A stretch of DNA of 64,000 bases from Clostridium sp. 'deep sea' (lineage in GTDB: Bacteria > Bacillota > UBA994 > PWPR01), in assembly GCF_014931565.1 (NCBI RefSeq), contig NZ_CP063353.1:930001-994000 (forward strand), written 5' to 3'. Below are positions 53,196-61,605 of this stretch, piece by piece. Made by a program: the position numbers and the translations under genes. Position 1 is the stretch's first letter, and each line of letters starts with the position of its first letter. Below the pieces are notes generated by a model. It saw nothing but the letters and a program-made list of their open reading frames with translations, was not told the origin of the DNA and made no database searches.

Positions 53196-53513
53196 AATAT
53201 CATCCCTCCTTCTACAACTTATTCAACAAAAACTCATATTTATCCTGTTAATGTGGTGTTTAATTTTGAATATATATTTGTTTTTTTTGCTACAGGAATA
53301 TAATAATATATACTGACAGTTATATAGTTATTGTTAATAATAACATGTTTATACTCTTCTTGTGCCAATTACTTATTTTTAACCTAATAAAGAGTGGAAT
53401 ATTTTAAATTTTACCTGAATTATTATTACAAATAAACAGCTATACTTTAATAATATTTAAAAATAAAATGAGGAAATTACTAAATTAGCATTTCCCCAAT
53501 TATTACCACATTC
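53196..53513. other. AT-rich intergenic region between two minus-strand genes
   Basis: No gene seen in 318 bases. It holds the hairpin listed at 53472 and should contain the promoter of the M24 gene. No convincing promoter found. Confidence 0.4.
53472..53495 (-). terminator. Terminator after the TM1266-like gene
   Basis: On the minus strand GGAAAT pairs with ATTTCC around 12 bases and is followed by TCATTTTATTTTTAAA. The stem is short and AT-rich, so only moderately convincing. Confidence 0.5.
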
Positions 53514-53762
53514 TTAGTAATCTAACAACATTGTTCGGGCTCTAATCTCTGATAAAGAATTTATAGATTTTTCTAAATCATCAATTGCTTCTTTTTTACC
53601 ACTTAGATGTAACATTATTAAGCCATCTTCAGCACAGTTAGCTACCTCATGCATTCCTACTCTAGTTTTAATAATACAACCATGGTTTGTAAGAATTGAT
53701 TGTAATTGAGGGGCATCTTTTGTTCTATTTTTAACTAAAATACACATTACAGCACCAAACAT
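53514..53762 (-). CDS. TM1266-like ACT-fold small protein (putative iron-only hydrogenase regulator family)
   Basis: An 82-residue protein with an ACT/ferredoxin-like pattern: a first strand MCILVKNRTKDAPQLQSILTN, GCIIKTRVGMHEVANC, then GLIMLHLSGKKEAIDDLEKSI and a last strand. This order matches the TM1266 family, found near FeFe-hydrogenase genes; no hydrogenase lies in this window, so the role is inferred. AAGGAG precedes the ATG. Confidence 0.6.
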   Translation of the reverse strand: MFGAVMCILVKNRTKDAPQLQSILTNHGCIIKTRVGMHEVANCAEDGLIMLHLSGKKEAIDDLEKSINSLSEIRARTMLLDY

Positions 53763-53788
53763 ATAATCACTCCTTTTTTCAGCAAATG

Positions 53789-54643
53789 TTATTTCAATTT
53801 ATACATCATTACCTTGTGTTTCATGTCTTTAACATATTTGTAAGGCAAACAAACACTGCCAATTTCCGAACCCTCTTTCTTAGTTTTACCGTGGTAATCG
53901 GAACCTCCTGTAATCAGTAGCGAATTTTTAAGTGCAAGGCTTTTATAGTACTCTTGCTGTTCTTTATTATGTGCACTATGGAAAACCTCAATACCATCTA
54001 ATCCTAACTTTATAAGATCATGAATATTCTCTGCAACTAAACCTTTGCTTTGGTAACATAGTCCAGGGTGAGCTACTATTGCAAGACCGCCAGCATTATG
54101 AATAAGTTTAATTGCTGACTCTGGAGCTAATTTGTAACGATCAACATAGGCTCTTCCACCTTTATCAATATACATTTTAGAAAAGGCTTGCTGAATAGTA
54201 TCAATATATTTTTTTTCTATCATAGCTTGGGCAATATGTGGCCTACCAATTACCTCACCCGATGCAATAGATTTTACTCTATCAAAACAAATATTGATTC
54301 CTAAACTATTTAGTTTTTTTACTATTTTTTCAGCCCTTACTCTACGTGCCTCTGCAATGTAGTTTGCCTCTTGCCTAAGATTTTTATTAGCTACATCAAT
54401 ATAATAACCTAATATATGTAACTCTTGCTCATTATATAAAGTTGAAAATTCAATACCTGAGATTAACTCTATATTATGTTCTTTTGCAGCAATTAAAGCC
54501 TCTGTAACACCATTTACACAATCATGATCTGTTATTGCTATAGCCTTTAACCCTGCTTTTTTTGACTCTATAACAACCTCTGTAGGAGTTGCAGTGCCAT
54601 CCGACTCAGTTGTATGAATATGAAGATCAGTACATAATTCCAT
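53789..54643 (-). CDS. PHP domain phosphoesterase (YciV/RNase AM-like)
   Basis: 284 residues of the PHP family: DLHIHTTESDGTATP at the start, ITDHDCVNG near 40, SGIEFST near 63, the segment IVAHPGLC near 190 and GGSDYHG near 250 supply the histidine and aspartate metal ligands. Homologues hydrolyse 3',5'-nucleoside bisphosphates and trim 5' ends of RNA. I use the ATG at 54641-54643, which has GAGGAG upstream; one four codons earlier has none. Confidence 0.87.
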   Translation of the reverse strand: MELCTDLHIHTTESDGTATPTEVVIESKKAGLKAIAITDHDCVNGVTEALIAAKEHNIELISGIEFSTLYNEQELHILGYYIDVANKNLRQEANYIAEARRVRAEKIVKKLNSLGINICFDRVKSIASGEVIGRPHIAQAMIEKKYIDTIQQAFSKMYIDKGGRAYVDRYKLAPESAIKLIHNAGGLAIVAHPGLCYQSKGLVAENIHDLIKLGLDGIEVFHSAHNKEQQEYYKSLALKNSLLITGGSDYHGKTKKEGSEIGSVCLPYKYVKDMKHKVMMYKLK

Positions 54644-54791
54644 AACACTCCTCATTTCTAGGTATAAAAATTGTGTCTTTTATTTATAATAGCATAAACC
54701 TTTAATAAAAACATTTCGACTACCTAAGCAGGAAAACGCTTTTTAGCGTTGAAGTTAAATTCTATACTAAATAGATAAAGGAGGTCTATTA

Positions 54792-55955
54792 ATGTTACTA
54801 ATTAAAAATGCACGTATCTATACAGTTGCAGGTCCTGTTATAGAAAACGGCTCAATAGTAATTGAAAATGGAAAGATTAAAGAAATTGGTGAAAATATCA
54901 CTATTAATGAAACAGCTTGTACTGAGGTAATTAATGCTGAAGGTAAAATAATCACCCCTGGTTTTATTGATGCCCACTCTCATTTATCTTTATGGGAAAG
55001 CTCAATTGGTTTTGAGGGTTCGGATGGAAACGAAGCAACTCATCCTATAACACCACATATGCGTGGTTTAGATGCAATTAATCCTTTTGATATAACATTT
55101 GAAGAGGCTCGAAATGCGGGTGTTACTGCTGTGGCTGCAGGCCCAGGTAGTGCTAACGTTATTGGCGGCACATTTGTGGCAATAAAAACATTCCCAGCAA
55201 AAAGAGCTGATGAATTAGTTATTAAAGACCCAGTTGCTATGAAATGTGCTTTTGGTGAAAACCCAAAAAGATTTTATGGCACACAAGGCAAAACTCCCTC
55301 TACACGCATGGCTACAGCTGGCTTGTTTAGAGAAACTCTTTTTAAAGCTAAACAATATTTGTATAAGTTAGAGAATGCTAAAGAGGCTTCTAAAAAGCCT
55401 AAGTATGATGCAAAATTAGAGGCATTAATTCCTGTACTAAAGCGAGAGATTCCTCTTAAAGCCCATGCCCACCGTGCTGATGATATGTTTACAGCCCTAC
55501 GTATTGCTAAAGAGTTTAATTTAAAAATTACTTTAGAGCATGCTACTGAAGGTCATTTAATAGCAGATGAGTTGGCTAAAGAAAATGTATATTGCATTGT
55601 TGGACCAAGCTTTGGCCATAAATCAAAATTTGAGTTGCAAAATTTAACCTTTGATACCCCAGCAATTTTACATAAAGCTGGTATAAAAATCGCTATTACT
55701 ACAGACGCTCCAGTAATTCCACTGGCTCGCTTGCCACTTATGGCCGGTATTGCAGTAGAGCATGGTTTAAATGAAGATCAAGCTTTAAAAGCTATTACAA
55801 TAAATGCTGCAGAGGCTGTTGGCATTGAAGACCGAGTTGGTAGTTTAGAAGTTGGTAAAGATGCGGATTTAGTTATCTTTAATAACAAACCTTTTAATAC
55901 CAACAGTAAAGTTTATATGACCATTATTAATGGTAAAGTTGTATATAAAAAATAA
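54792..55955 (+). CDS. Metal-dependent amidohydrolase, paralogue 1 of 3
   Basis: 387 residues of the amidohydrolase superfamily. A small beta-sandwich (1-50 and 350-387) surrounds a TIM barrel. Metal ligands: His62 and His64 in DAHSH, His in LKAHAHRADD near 222, His in EHATEGH near 247 and the Asp of ITTDAPVIP near 304. GPGSANVIGG and AMKCAFGENPKR are shared by all three copies. Resembles imidazolonepropionase- and prolidase-like members; substrate unknown. First of a tandem trio with 14-20 base gaps, surely one operon. Confidence 0.85.
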   Translation: MLLIKNARIYTVAGPVIENGSIVIENGKIKEIGENITINETACTEVINAEGKIITPGFIDAHSHLSLWESSIGFEGSDGNEATHPITPHMRGLDAINPFDITFEEARNAGVTAVAAGPGSANVIGGTFVAIKTFPAKRADELVIKDPVAMKCAFGENPKRFYGTQGKTPSTRMATAGLFRETLFKAKQYLYKLENAKEASKKPKYDAKLEALIPVLKREIPLKAHAHRADDMFTALRIAKEFNLKITLEHATEGHLIADELAKENVYCIVGPSFGHKSKFELQNLTFDTPAILHKAGIKIAITTDAPVIPLARLPLMAGIAVEHGLNEDQALKAITINAAEAVGIEDRVGSLEVGKDADLVIFNNKPFNTNSKVYMTIINGKVVYKK

Positions 55956-55969
55956 GGAGATATTAAACC

Positions 55970-57136
55970 ATGATTCTAATTAAAAATGCCAAAATCTATA
56001 CAAGTTCAGAAAAACAAAATGTTATAGACAATGGATATATTTTACTTGAAAATAACAAAATAAAGGAAGTAGCTACTGGTAATTATCAAGGCTCTGTTGA
56101 AAGAACTATTGATGCTGAAGGTCGCAATGTATTTCCTGGATTTGTTGAATCCCACTGTCATTTAGGCATGACTGAAAGTGCTATTGGTTTTGAAGGCAGA
56201 GACACTAACGAGGCAACTGACCCTTGCACTCCTCATTTAAGAGCTATTGATGCTATTAACCCTATGGACATCACCTTTGAAGAAGCTCGTATGGCAGGAG
56301 TAACTACAGCGGCTTCTGGACCTGGTAGTGCCAATGTTATTGGTGGTCAGTTTTGCGCTATTAAAACATTTGGTAACAGAATAGATAATATGATTGTTAA
56401 GGCTCCTTTAGCTATGAAATGTGCCTTTGGCGAAAATCCAAAGCGTGTTTATGATGCTAAAAAGAAAATGCCTTCTACTCGTATGGGTACAGCAGCTGTA
56501 CTACGTAATGCCTTAAATAAAGCTAAACAGTATATGGCTAAAAAAGAGGCTGCTGGTGATGACTGTAGTAAATTACCAGCTTTTGATATGAAATCTGAAG
56601 CATTAATTCCTGTTTTAAAAAAAGAAATTCCTTTAAAAGCTCATGCCCATAGAGCTGATGATATATATACTATTATTAGAATTGCCAAAGAGTTTGATGT
56701 TTTGGCTACCATAGATCATACAACAGATGGTAGTTTAATAGTTGATGACCTAGTAAAGGCCGGCTTGCCATGTATAGTTGGCCCTAGCTTTGGACATCGT
56801 GGTAAATTTGAGCTTAAAAATAAAGGCTTTGCTACTCCTGGAATTTTAAACAAAGCTGGAATTAAAATAGCTATTACAACAGACTCAAGTGTTACCCCAC
56901 TTCATTATTTACCACTAATGGCTGGCCTAGCTGTTAAAGCTGGTTTAGATGAAATGGAGGCTTTAAAAGCAATCACTATTTACCCTGCTGAAATAATTGG
57001 TTTAGCTGACCGTATTGGCAGTATTGAGGCAGGAAAAGATGCAGATATTGTAATTTATAATGGACATCCATTTGAGACATCAGGCAGCTCTTGGAAAGTA
57101 TTTATTAATGGTAACGAAGTATACTCTGCTGAATAA
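55970..57136 (+). CDS. Metal-dependent amidohydrolase, paralogue 2 of 3
   Basis: 388 residues, same domain order and ligands as its neighbours: HCH in FVESHCHLGM, LKAHAHRADDIYT, DHTTDG (where the other two have EHATEGH or DHATEGH, so the last His is lost) and ITTDSSVTP in place of TTDAPV/TTDSPV. The changes around the fourth and fifth ligand regions suggest altered substrate choice. AAGGAG upstream. Confidence 0.85.
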   Translation: MILIKNAKIYTSSEKQNVIDNGYILLENNKIKEVATGNYQGSVERTIDAEGRNVFPGFVESHCHLGMTESAIGFEGRDTNEATDPCTPHLRAIDAINPMDITFEEARMAGVTTAASGPGSANVIGGQFCAIKTFGNRIDNMIVKAPLAMKCAFGENPKRVYDAKKKMPSTRMGTAAVLRNALNKAKQYMAKKEAAGDDCSKLPAFDMKSEALIPVLKKEIPLKAHAHRADDIYTIIRIAKEFDVLATIDHTTDGSLIVDDLVKAGLPCIVGPSFGHRGKFELKNKGFATPGILNKAGIKIAITTDSSVTPLHYLPLMAGLAVKAGLDEMEALKAITIYPAEIIGLADRIGSIEAGKDADIVIYNGHPFETSGSSWKVFINGNEVYSAE

Positions 57137-57156
57137 TAAAACAAAGGAGAACAATT

Positions 57157-58326
57157 ATGATTTGTATTTATAATGCAAAAGTTTATACCATGGCTGGTCC
57201 TGTAATAGAGAACGGTTATGTAACTATAGAAGACGGTAAAATTTTAGATGTAGGTGAAATGAGTACCTTTAATTGTGAAAACACCTGTACTTGTGTAAAA
57301 ATTGATGCTAAAGGTCAATTATTATTACCTGGCTTTGTTGAAGCTCACTGCCACTTAGGAATGATGGAGAGTGGCATTGGTTTTGAGGGAAATGATGTAA
57401 ACGAAATGACAAACCCAGTAACAGCCCAAGTAAGAGCAGTAGATGGTATGAATCCAATGGATGTTACTGTTAAAGAGGCTTTAGAGGCCGGTGTAACCTC
57501 TGCAGCAACTGGACCAGGTAGCGGTAATGTAATTGGTGGTACATTTATGGTTATTAAAACCCATGGAAAACGTGTTGATGACATGGTTTATCGTGACCCA
57601 GTTGCTATGAAATGCGCCTTTGGTGAAAATCCAAAACGCGTTTATAATGCCAAAAAAAGAATGCCTACTACCCGCATGGGGACAGCAGCTATTATGCGTG
57701 AGGCTTTAGCAAAAACAAAACAATACCTCGAAAAAATTGAGGCTGCGGGTGATGATTATAGTAAGTACCCTGCTTATGATGCTAATTGTGAGGCTTTATT
57801 GCCTGTAATTAAACGTGAAATTCCTTTAAAAGTTCATGCACACCGTGCAGATGATATGTTTACAGCAATTAGAATTGCTAATGAATTCAACGTACGTTAT
57901 ACCCTAGATCATGCTACCGAGGGTCATTTAATTGCTGAAGAGTTAGCAGAAGAAAATGTAGTTTGTATAGTAGGACCAAGTTTTGGCCATAGATCAAAAT
58001 TTGAATTACAAGAAAAAACATTTAATACCCCTGGCATTTTAGCTAAAGCAGGTATTAAAGTTGCTATAACAACAGATTCACCTGTTGTTCCACTAGACTC
58101 TCTACCCATGATGGCAAGCTTAGCTAATGAAGCTGGTATGGATGAAATGGAAGCCTTAAAAGCTATAACCATTAATGCTGCTGAAATATTAGGCGTTGAT
58201 GATGTTGTAGGAAGCATAGAAAAAGGTAAGGATGCTGACTTAGTGATTTATAGTGGTCACCCATTCGATATTACATCTAAAGCCCAAAAAGTCTTTGTTA
58301 ATGGTGAAGAAGTGTTTACAAGATAA
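57157..58326 (+). CDS. Metal-dependent amidohydrolase, paralogue 3 of 3
   Basis: 389 residues: HCH in FVEAHCHLGM near 65, VHAHRADDMFTAIRIA near 227, DHATEGH near 250 and ITTDSPVVP near 308. It is the copy closest to the family consensus. AAGGAG precedes the ATG. The operon closes with a strong terminator directly after the stop. The trio could cover a range of dipeptides or cyclic amides in peptide breakdown, which is inference from context. Confidence 0.86.
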   Translation: MICIYNAKVYTMAGPVIENGYVTIEDGKILDVGEMSTFNCENTCTCVKIDAKGQLLLPGFVEAHCHLGMMESGIGFEGNDVNEMTNPVTAQVRAVDGMNPMDVTVKEALEAGVTSAATGPGSGNVIGGTFMVIKTHGKRVDDMVYRDPVAMKCAFGENPKRVYNAKKRMPTTRMGTAAIMREALAKTKQYLEKIEAAGDDYSKYPAYDANCEALLPVIKREIPLKVHAHRADDMFTAIRIANEFNVRYTLDHATEGHLIAEELAEENVVCIVGPSFGHRSKFELQEKTFNTPGILAKAGIKVAITTDSPVVPLDSLPMMASLANEAGMDEMEALKAITINAAEILGVDDVVGSIEKGKDADLVIYSGHPFDITSKAQKVFVNGEEVFTR

Positions 58327-58335
58327 TTTTAAAAA

Positions 58336-58366
58336 ACAGCTCGCGACAATGCGAGCTGTTTTTTTT
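58336..58366 (+). terminator. Terminator of the amidohydrolase operon
   Basis: ACAGCTCGC pairs with GCGAGCTGT around GACAAT, with five A before and eight T after. Array D begins immediately after the T-run. Confidence 0.92.
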
Positions 58367-58460
58367 GGTTTGGGCTCGTCTTTGACATCGCGGGGTGGGT
58401 AATTCAATGTATGAATTACGGGTTGGACTCGCTTTGCTCATGGAGTGGGCTAGCGCGGAT
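58367..58460 (+). repeat. GGGGTGG-separated palindrome array, locus D
   Basis: GGTTTGG, GCTCGTCTTTGACATCG, GGGGTGG (58392-58398), palindrome GTAATTCA / TGAATTAC (58399-58419), GGGTTGG (58420-58426), ACTCGCTTTGCTCA, GGAGTGG (58442-58448), GCTAGCGCGGATTTAAAA. Same layout as loci A and B; right end shared with C. Starts at the T-run of a terminator, as at B and C. Confidence 0.85.
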
Positions 58461-58474
58461 TTAAAAACACATAT

Positions 58475-58580
58475 TCTATGCTTTGCGAAGCGAGCAGATA
58501 AAACCGTGAGCAACGCGAACCCAACCCAAATTTGCTAAAGCAAATTTCCACCCCACGAAGCCAAAGGCGAGTCCACTCCT
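58475..58580 (-). repeat. Array in opposite orientation, locus D'
   Basis: Minus-strand order: GGAGTGG, ACTC-GCC-ttt-GGC-TTCG, TGGGGTGG, palindrome AAATTTGC / GCAAATTT (58528-58547), GGGTTGGG, TTCGCGTTGCTCACGG, then TGCTCGCTTCGCAAAGCAT. The last part matches the module after locus A. D and D' are nearly back to back, only about 15-25 bases apart. Confidence 0.8.
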
Positions 58581-58604
58581 ATGTATTTAAATAAGTGTTT
58601 ATTC

Positions 58605-58685
58605 TTGTATTTTGGAGGGTATAAACTATTTATAAACAACATGTTTATTATTGGTCTTATTATCTATATAATTATTGTAGTATAG
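58605..58685 (+). other. Possible tiny hydrophobic peptide upstream of a membrane protein gene
   Basis: ATG at 58641 begins MFIIGLIIYIIIVV and stops at 58685. A GGAGGG lies 21 bases upstream, too far for that ATG. It may be chance in AT-rich DNA, or a leader. TATAAT at 58667-58672 could alternatively be a -10 box for the next gene. Confidence 0.2.
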
Positions 58686-58696
58686 GAGAATTTTAT

Positions 58697-59026
58697 ATGA
58701 CAAATAAACAAAATAACACTGGTGTAAGTGCAGTAAGAAACTATATTTATACCACATTTAAAAACCACCAAGCTTTAAGTGAGGAAAATGCTGTTTCACT
58801 CAAAACACTGGGTTTTGAGTTTAAAACTTATCATTATTTAGAGCCTCAATTTAATAGCTATTTAAAGGCAAAGGTAATAAATAAAAGTGGTGATAAATAC
58901 TGGCTCAATGCAAAAAACTATAAAAGCTACGAAACTAAACAAATTATTATTATGCTTGGTTTTAGTGGCATTGTGATAGCACTATTATTTTTTTTAGGCA
59001 AGCTAATATTAAGAATAGTAAATTAA
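58697..59026 (+). CDS. Small hypothetical protein with C-terminal membrane helix
   Basis: 109 residues, not recognised. The first 80 residues are soluble and mixed in charge (FKNHQALSEENAVSLKTLGF, YWLNAKNYKSYE) and a single hydrophobic helix at about 84-106 anchors the C-terminus. AGGAG precedes the ATG. It lies directly behind arrays D/D' and before a 260-base gap, so it is probably a single gene. Confidence 0.65.
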   Translation: MTNKQNNTGVSAVRNYIYTTFKNHQALSEENAVSLKTLGFEFKTYHYLEPQFNSYLKAKVINKSGDKYWLNAKNYKSYETKQIIIMLGFSGIVIALLFFLGKLILRIVN

Positions 59027-59285
59027 ACTTTATCTATATAAATGTCAATCAATAGGTGTTAAACTATAGGTGGTAGCAATGTTGCAATGTTCATTTTAAG
59101 TAGGTTTGGTTACTTTTGCTCACCAGCTTAAGGAGATTAACACAATATTTATTGTAATAACAACTAAGTTAGACACTATATAAAGTATGGGCATAAGTAT
59201 TTAGTGTTACAAATAACGTGTACACTATTCATAAAGGTAAAAATCTGATATTATATATTTATATTTCGTAAATTAGGTGATAAAA

Positions 59286-59975
59286 ATGTGTGCAAGAAAA
59301 AATGATAAAAGAACTATAAAACAATTTGCTATATTTGGTTTAGGTCGCTTTGGTTTAACTTTGGCTAATAGATTAAGTGAGTTAGGTCACGAGGTTGTGG
59401 CAGTAGACTTAGATGAAGCAGTTGTAAATCAAGCTGCTGCTGGTGTTACCCACGCATTTGTAGCTGATGCAACTGACGAGTTAGTGTTAAGGGGTTTAGA
59501 CCTCAAAAACTTTGATGCTGCCATAGTAGCGATAGGCTCCTTAGAGCCTAATATTTTAACAACCTTTAAGTTGAAAAAACTTGGGGCTGAAAGAATAATT
59601 GGCAGAGCTCTACATGGTTTACATGCTGAAATTTTAACTATGATGGGTGCTTCTAATATTGTTTTTCCAGAGCGTGACATGGCTATTCGCTTAGCCCATA
59701 ACTTAAATGCCTCTACTATTATGGATTTTTTAGAGTTAGCTCCTGATTTCTCAATGGTAGAAATAGTTATACCACCAGATTTAGTTGGTATTGAAATTAA
59801 AAATTCTCAGTTTCGTAATAACTATAAAGCAACAATTGTTGCTGTAGGTAGAAATGGGGAACGAATAATTGCTCCAGGCGGCAGTTTTAAATTTAAAGAA
59901 CACGACCATCTGTATGTAATTGGTGATACCCCTTCTCTCGAAAATTTAACGAAGTATATAAGAGAGAAAAATTAA
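59286..59975 (+). CDS. K+ channel RCK subunit (KtrA/TrkA)
   Basis: About 229 residues: an RCK N-terminal domain with the nucleotide motif FAIFGLGRFG near 14-23 and the acidic strand end EVVAVDLDE near 36, and a TrkA-C domain (LVGIEIKNSQFRNNYKATIVAVGRNGE) from about 160. It would gate a KtrB/TrkH-type channel in response to nucleotides; no channel gene is in the window. The ATG at 59286 has AGGTGA upstream; a GTG three codons earlier is possible. Confidence 0.9.
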   Translation: MCARKNDKRTIKQFAIFGLGRFGLTLANRLSELGHEVVAVDLDEAVVNQAAAGVTHAFVADATDELVLRGLDLKNFDAAIVAIGSLEPNILTTFKLKKLGAERIIGRALHGLHAEILTMMGASNIVFPERDMAIRLAHNLNASTIMDFLELAPDFSMVEIVIPPDLVGIEIKNSQFRNNYKATIVAVGRNGERIIAPGGSFKFKEHDHLYVIGDTPSLENLTKYIREKN

Positions 59976-59989
59976 TAATAATTAAAAAT

Positions 59990-60021
59990 AAAGGACTATT
60001 ATCTTTTTATAATGGTCCTTT
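59990..60021 (+). terminator. Terminator of the RCK gene
   Basis: AAAGGAC-t-ATTAT pairs with ATAAT-g-GTCCTTT around a T-rich loop. The T-run after it is only three bases plus ACTGT, so it is likely but not strong. Confidence 0.6.
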
Positions 60022-60338
60022 ACTGTACTAATAACTACTAAATTGCATCTTAAAATCTTATCTTATCTTCAAAAATTCATTTCAAACGCTTATATTTAAC
60101 TTCGATTAAAACCTCCTAACAAAACATTTAAAGTTGTGCTTTACTAAACGTCTATAAGCAAATATATAATTAACTATATCTTACTTTTTATAAATTAAAT
60201 TGTAGCAAATTTGCTATTAAAATTAAGAAGCTCTCTCAAAAAAATTGAATCTCACATATTTTTAGATTAATTGCAGGTAATACTATATAAGCAAAGAATA
60301 TAACTTTGTGCATAACTATTTATTACGGAGGAAAAGAA
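60022..60338. other. AT-rich gap before the aminotransferase gene
   Basis: No gene or clear motif seen apart from the ribosome site of the next gene. Confidence 0.4.
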
Positions 60339-61541
60339 ATGAGATACGATTTTAATGAGCATATTAGCCGTTATGGAACAAGCTGTGCAAAGTGGGATAT
60401 GGCAGAAACCTACTTCGGTGAAAAAGACCTATTACCTATGTGGGTTGCTGACACTGATTTACGAGTACCCCATGAAGTTATTGATGCACTAAAAAAGAGA
60501 ATTGAACACCCTATATTTGGCTACTCTCGTCCAGATGCAGAAGTGTATGAAGTTGTCATTAAACGTATGAAAGACTTATACGATTGGGATGTAAAAAAAG
60601 AGTGGATTCTCTTTACTCCTGGAATAGTTACAGGCTGTCATATTGCAGTAAGAACTATTACTAATATTGGAGACCAAGTATTAATTCAAACACCTGTATA
60701 CTACCCATTTAAAAAGGTTGCTTTAGCCAACGGTTGTACTGTTGCTGAAAATCAATTAAAACGTAAAGATAATAAATATTACATGGATTTTGACCATTTA
60801 GAAAATTTGTTTAAAACAACAGCAGGTTTTGGAGGTAATATCCCTAGAATTCGTACAGCAATTTTATGTAACCCTCATAATCCTGTAGGAAGAGTATGGA
60901 CCAGAGAAGAATTACTCAAATTTGGTAATATTTGTTTAAAGAATAATGCCATAGTAATTTCCGATGATATTCATAGTGATTTATTATTAAATGGCAATAA
61001 ACATACTATGTTCCCTGCCCTCTCTAAAGATTTTGAGCAAAATAGCATTACCTTTATTGCTCCAAGCAAAACCTTTAATGTAGCAGGTCTGAAATCCTCT
61101 GTTTGTATCATAGCTAATGATGAGTTAAGACAGCGTTTTATGCTTACACAAGAGGCTGGTTACGGAACACCAAACTTATTAGGCATGGAGGCTCTTAAAG
61201 CCGCTTATAAATATGGTGATAATTACATTAATGAGTTAAATAATCATTTAGAAAGTAATCTTGAATACTTTACAAACTATATCAACAAGAACATTCCAGA
61301 ATTAACTGTCATAGAGCCAGAAGGAACTTATCTAGTATGGGTAGATATGGTTAAATTAGGTATGGATGAAAAACAGCTAGCTGAATTTATGGTTAAAGAG
61401 GTTAAAGTTGCAACAGACTTTGGATTTGTATTTGGTCCTGGTGGAGAAACTTTTCAGCGCTTTAACTTAGGTTGCACTTTAGATACAGTTAAAGAGTGTT
61501 TAAAACGTTTAGATAACGCTATAACAAAGTGGCGTAAATAA
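60339..61541 (+). CDS. MalY/PatB family aminotransferase (cystathionine beta-lyase)
   Basis: A PLP enzyme of fold type I, 400 residues from the ATG at 60339 with GGAGG seven bases upstream. The PLP lysine is in APSKTFNVAGLKSS near 237; NPHNPVGRVWTREEL and DDIHSDLL are further class signatures. PatB/MalY enzymes split C-S bonds of cystathionine or cysteine conjugates. An upstream ATG at 60306 has no ribosome site. Precedes the M3-like peptidase by about 65 bases. Confidence 0.9.
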   Translation: MRYDFNEHISRYGTSCAKWDMAETYFGEKDLLPMWVADTDLRVPHEVIDALKKRIEHPIFGYSRPDAEVYEVVIKRMKDLYDWDVKKEWILFTPGIVTGCHIAVRTITNIGDQVLIQTPVYYPFKKVALANGCTVAENQLKRKDNKYYMDFDHLENLFKTTAGFGGNIPRIRTAILCNPHNPVGRVWTREELLKFGNICLKNNAIVISDDIHSDLLLNGNKHTMFPALSKDFEQNSITFIAPSKTFNVAGLKSSVCIIANDELRQRFMLTQEAGYGTPNLLGMEALKAAYKYGDNYINELNNHLESNLEYFTNYINKNIPELTVIEPEGTYLVWVDMVKLGMDEKQLAEFMVKEVKVATDFGFVFGPGGETFQRFNLGCTLDTVKECLKRLDNAITKWRK

Positions 61542-61605
61542 AAACTACCTGAAGGCTTTAGTACCTTATAATCCTACAATAGTAAAAATTAAGGAGGTTA
61601 TTAAC

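Noticed and set aside
58316-58513. 65-codon minus-strand frame over terminator and array D
   Set aside because: Covers the terminator and array; no ribosome site, cysteine/arginine-rich translation typical of noncoding GC islands.
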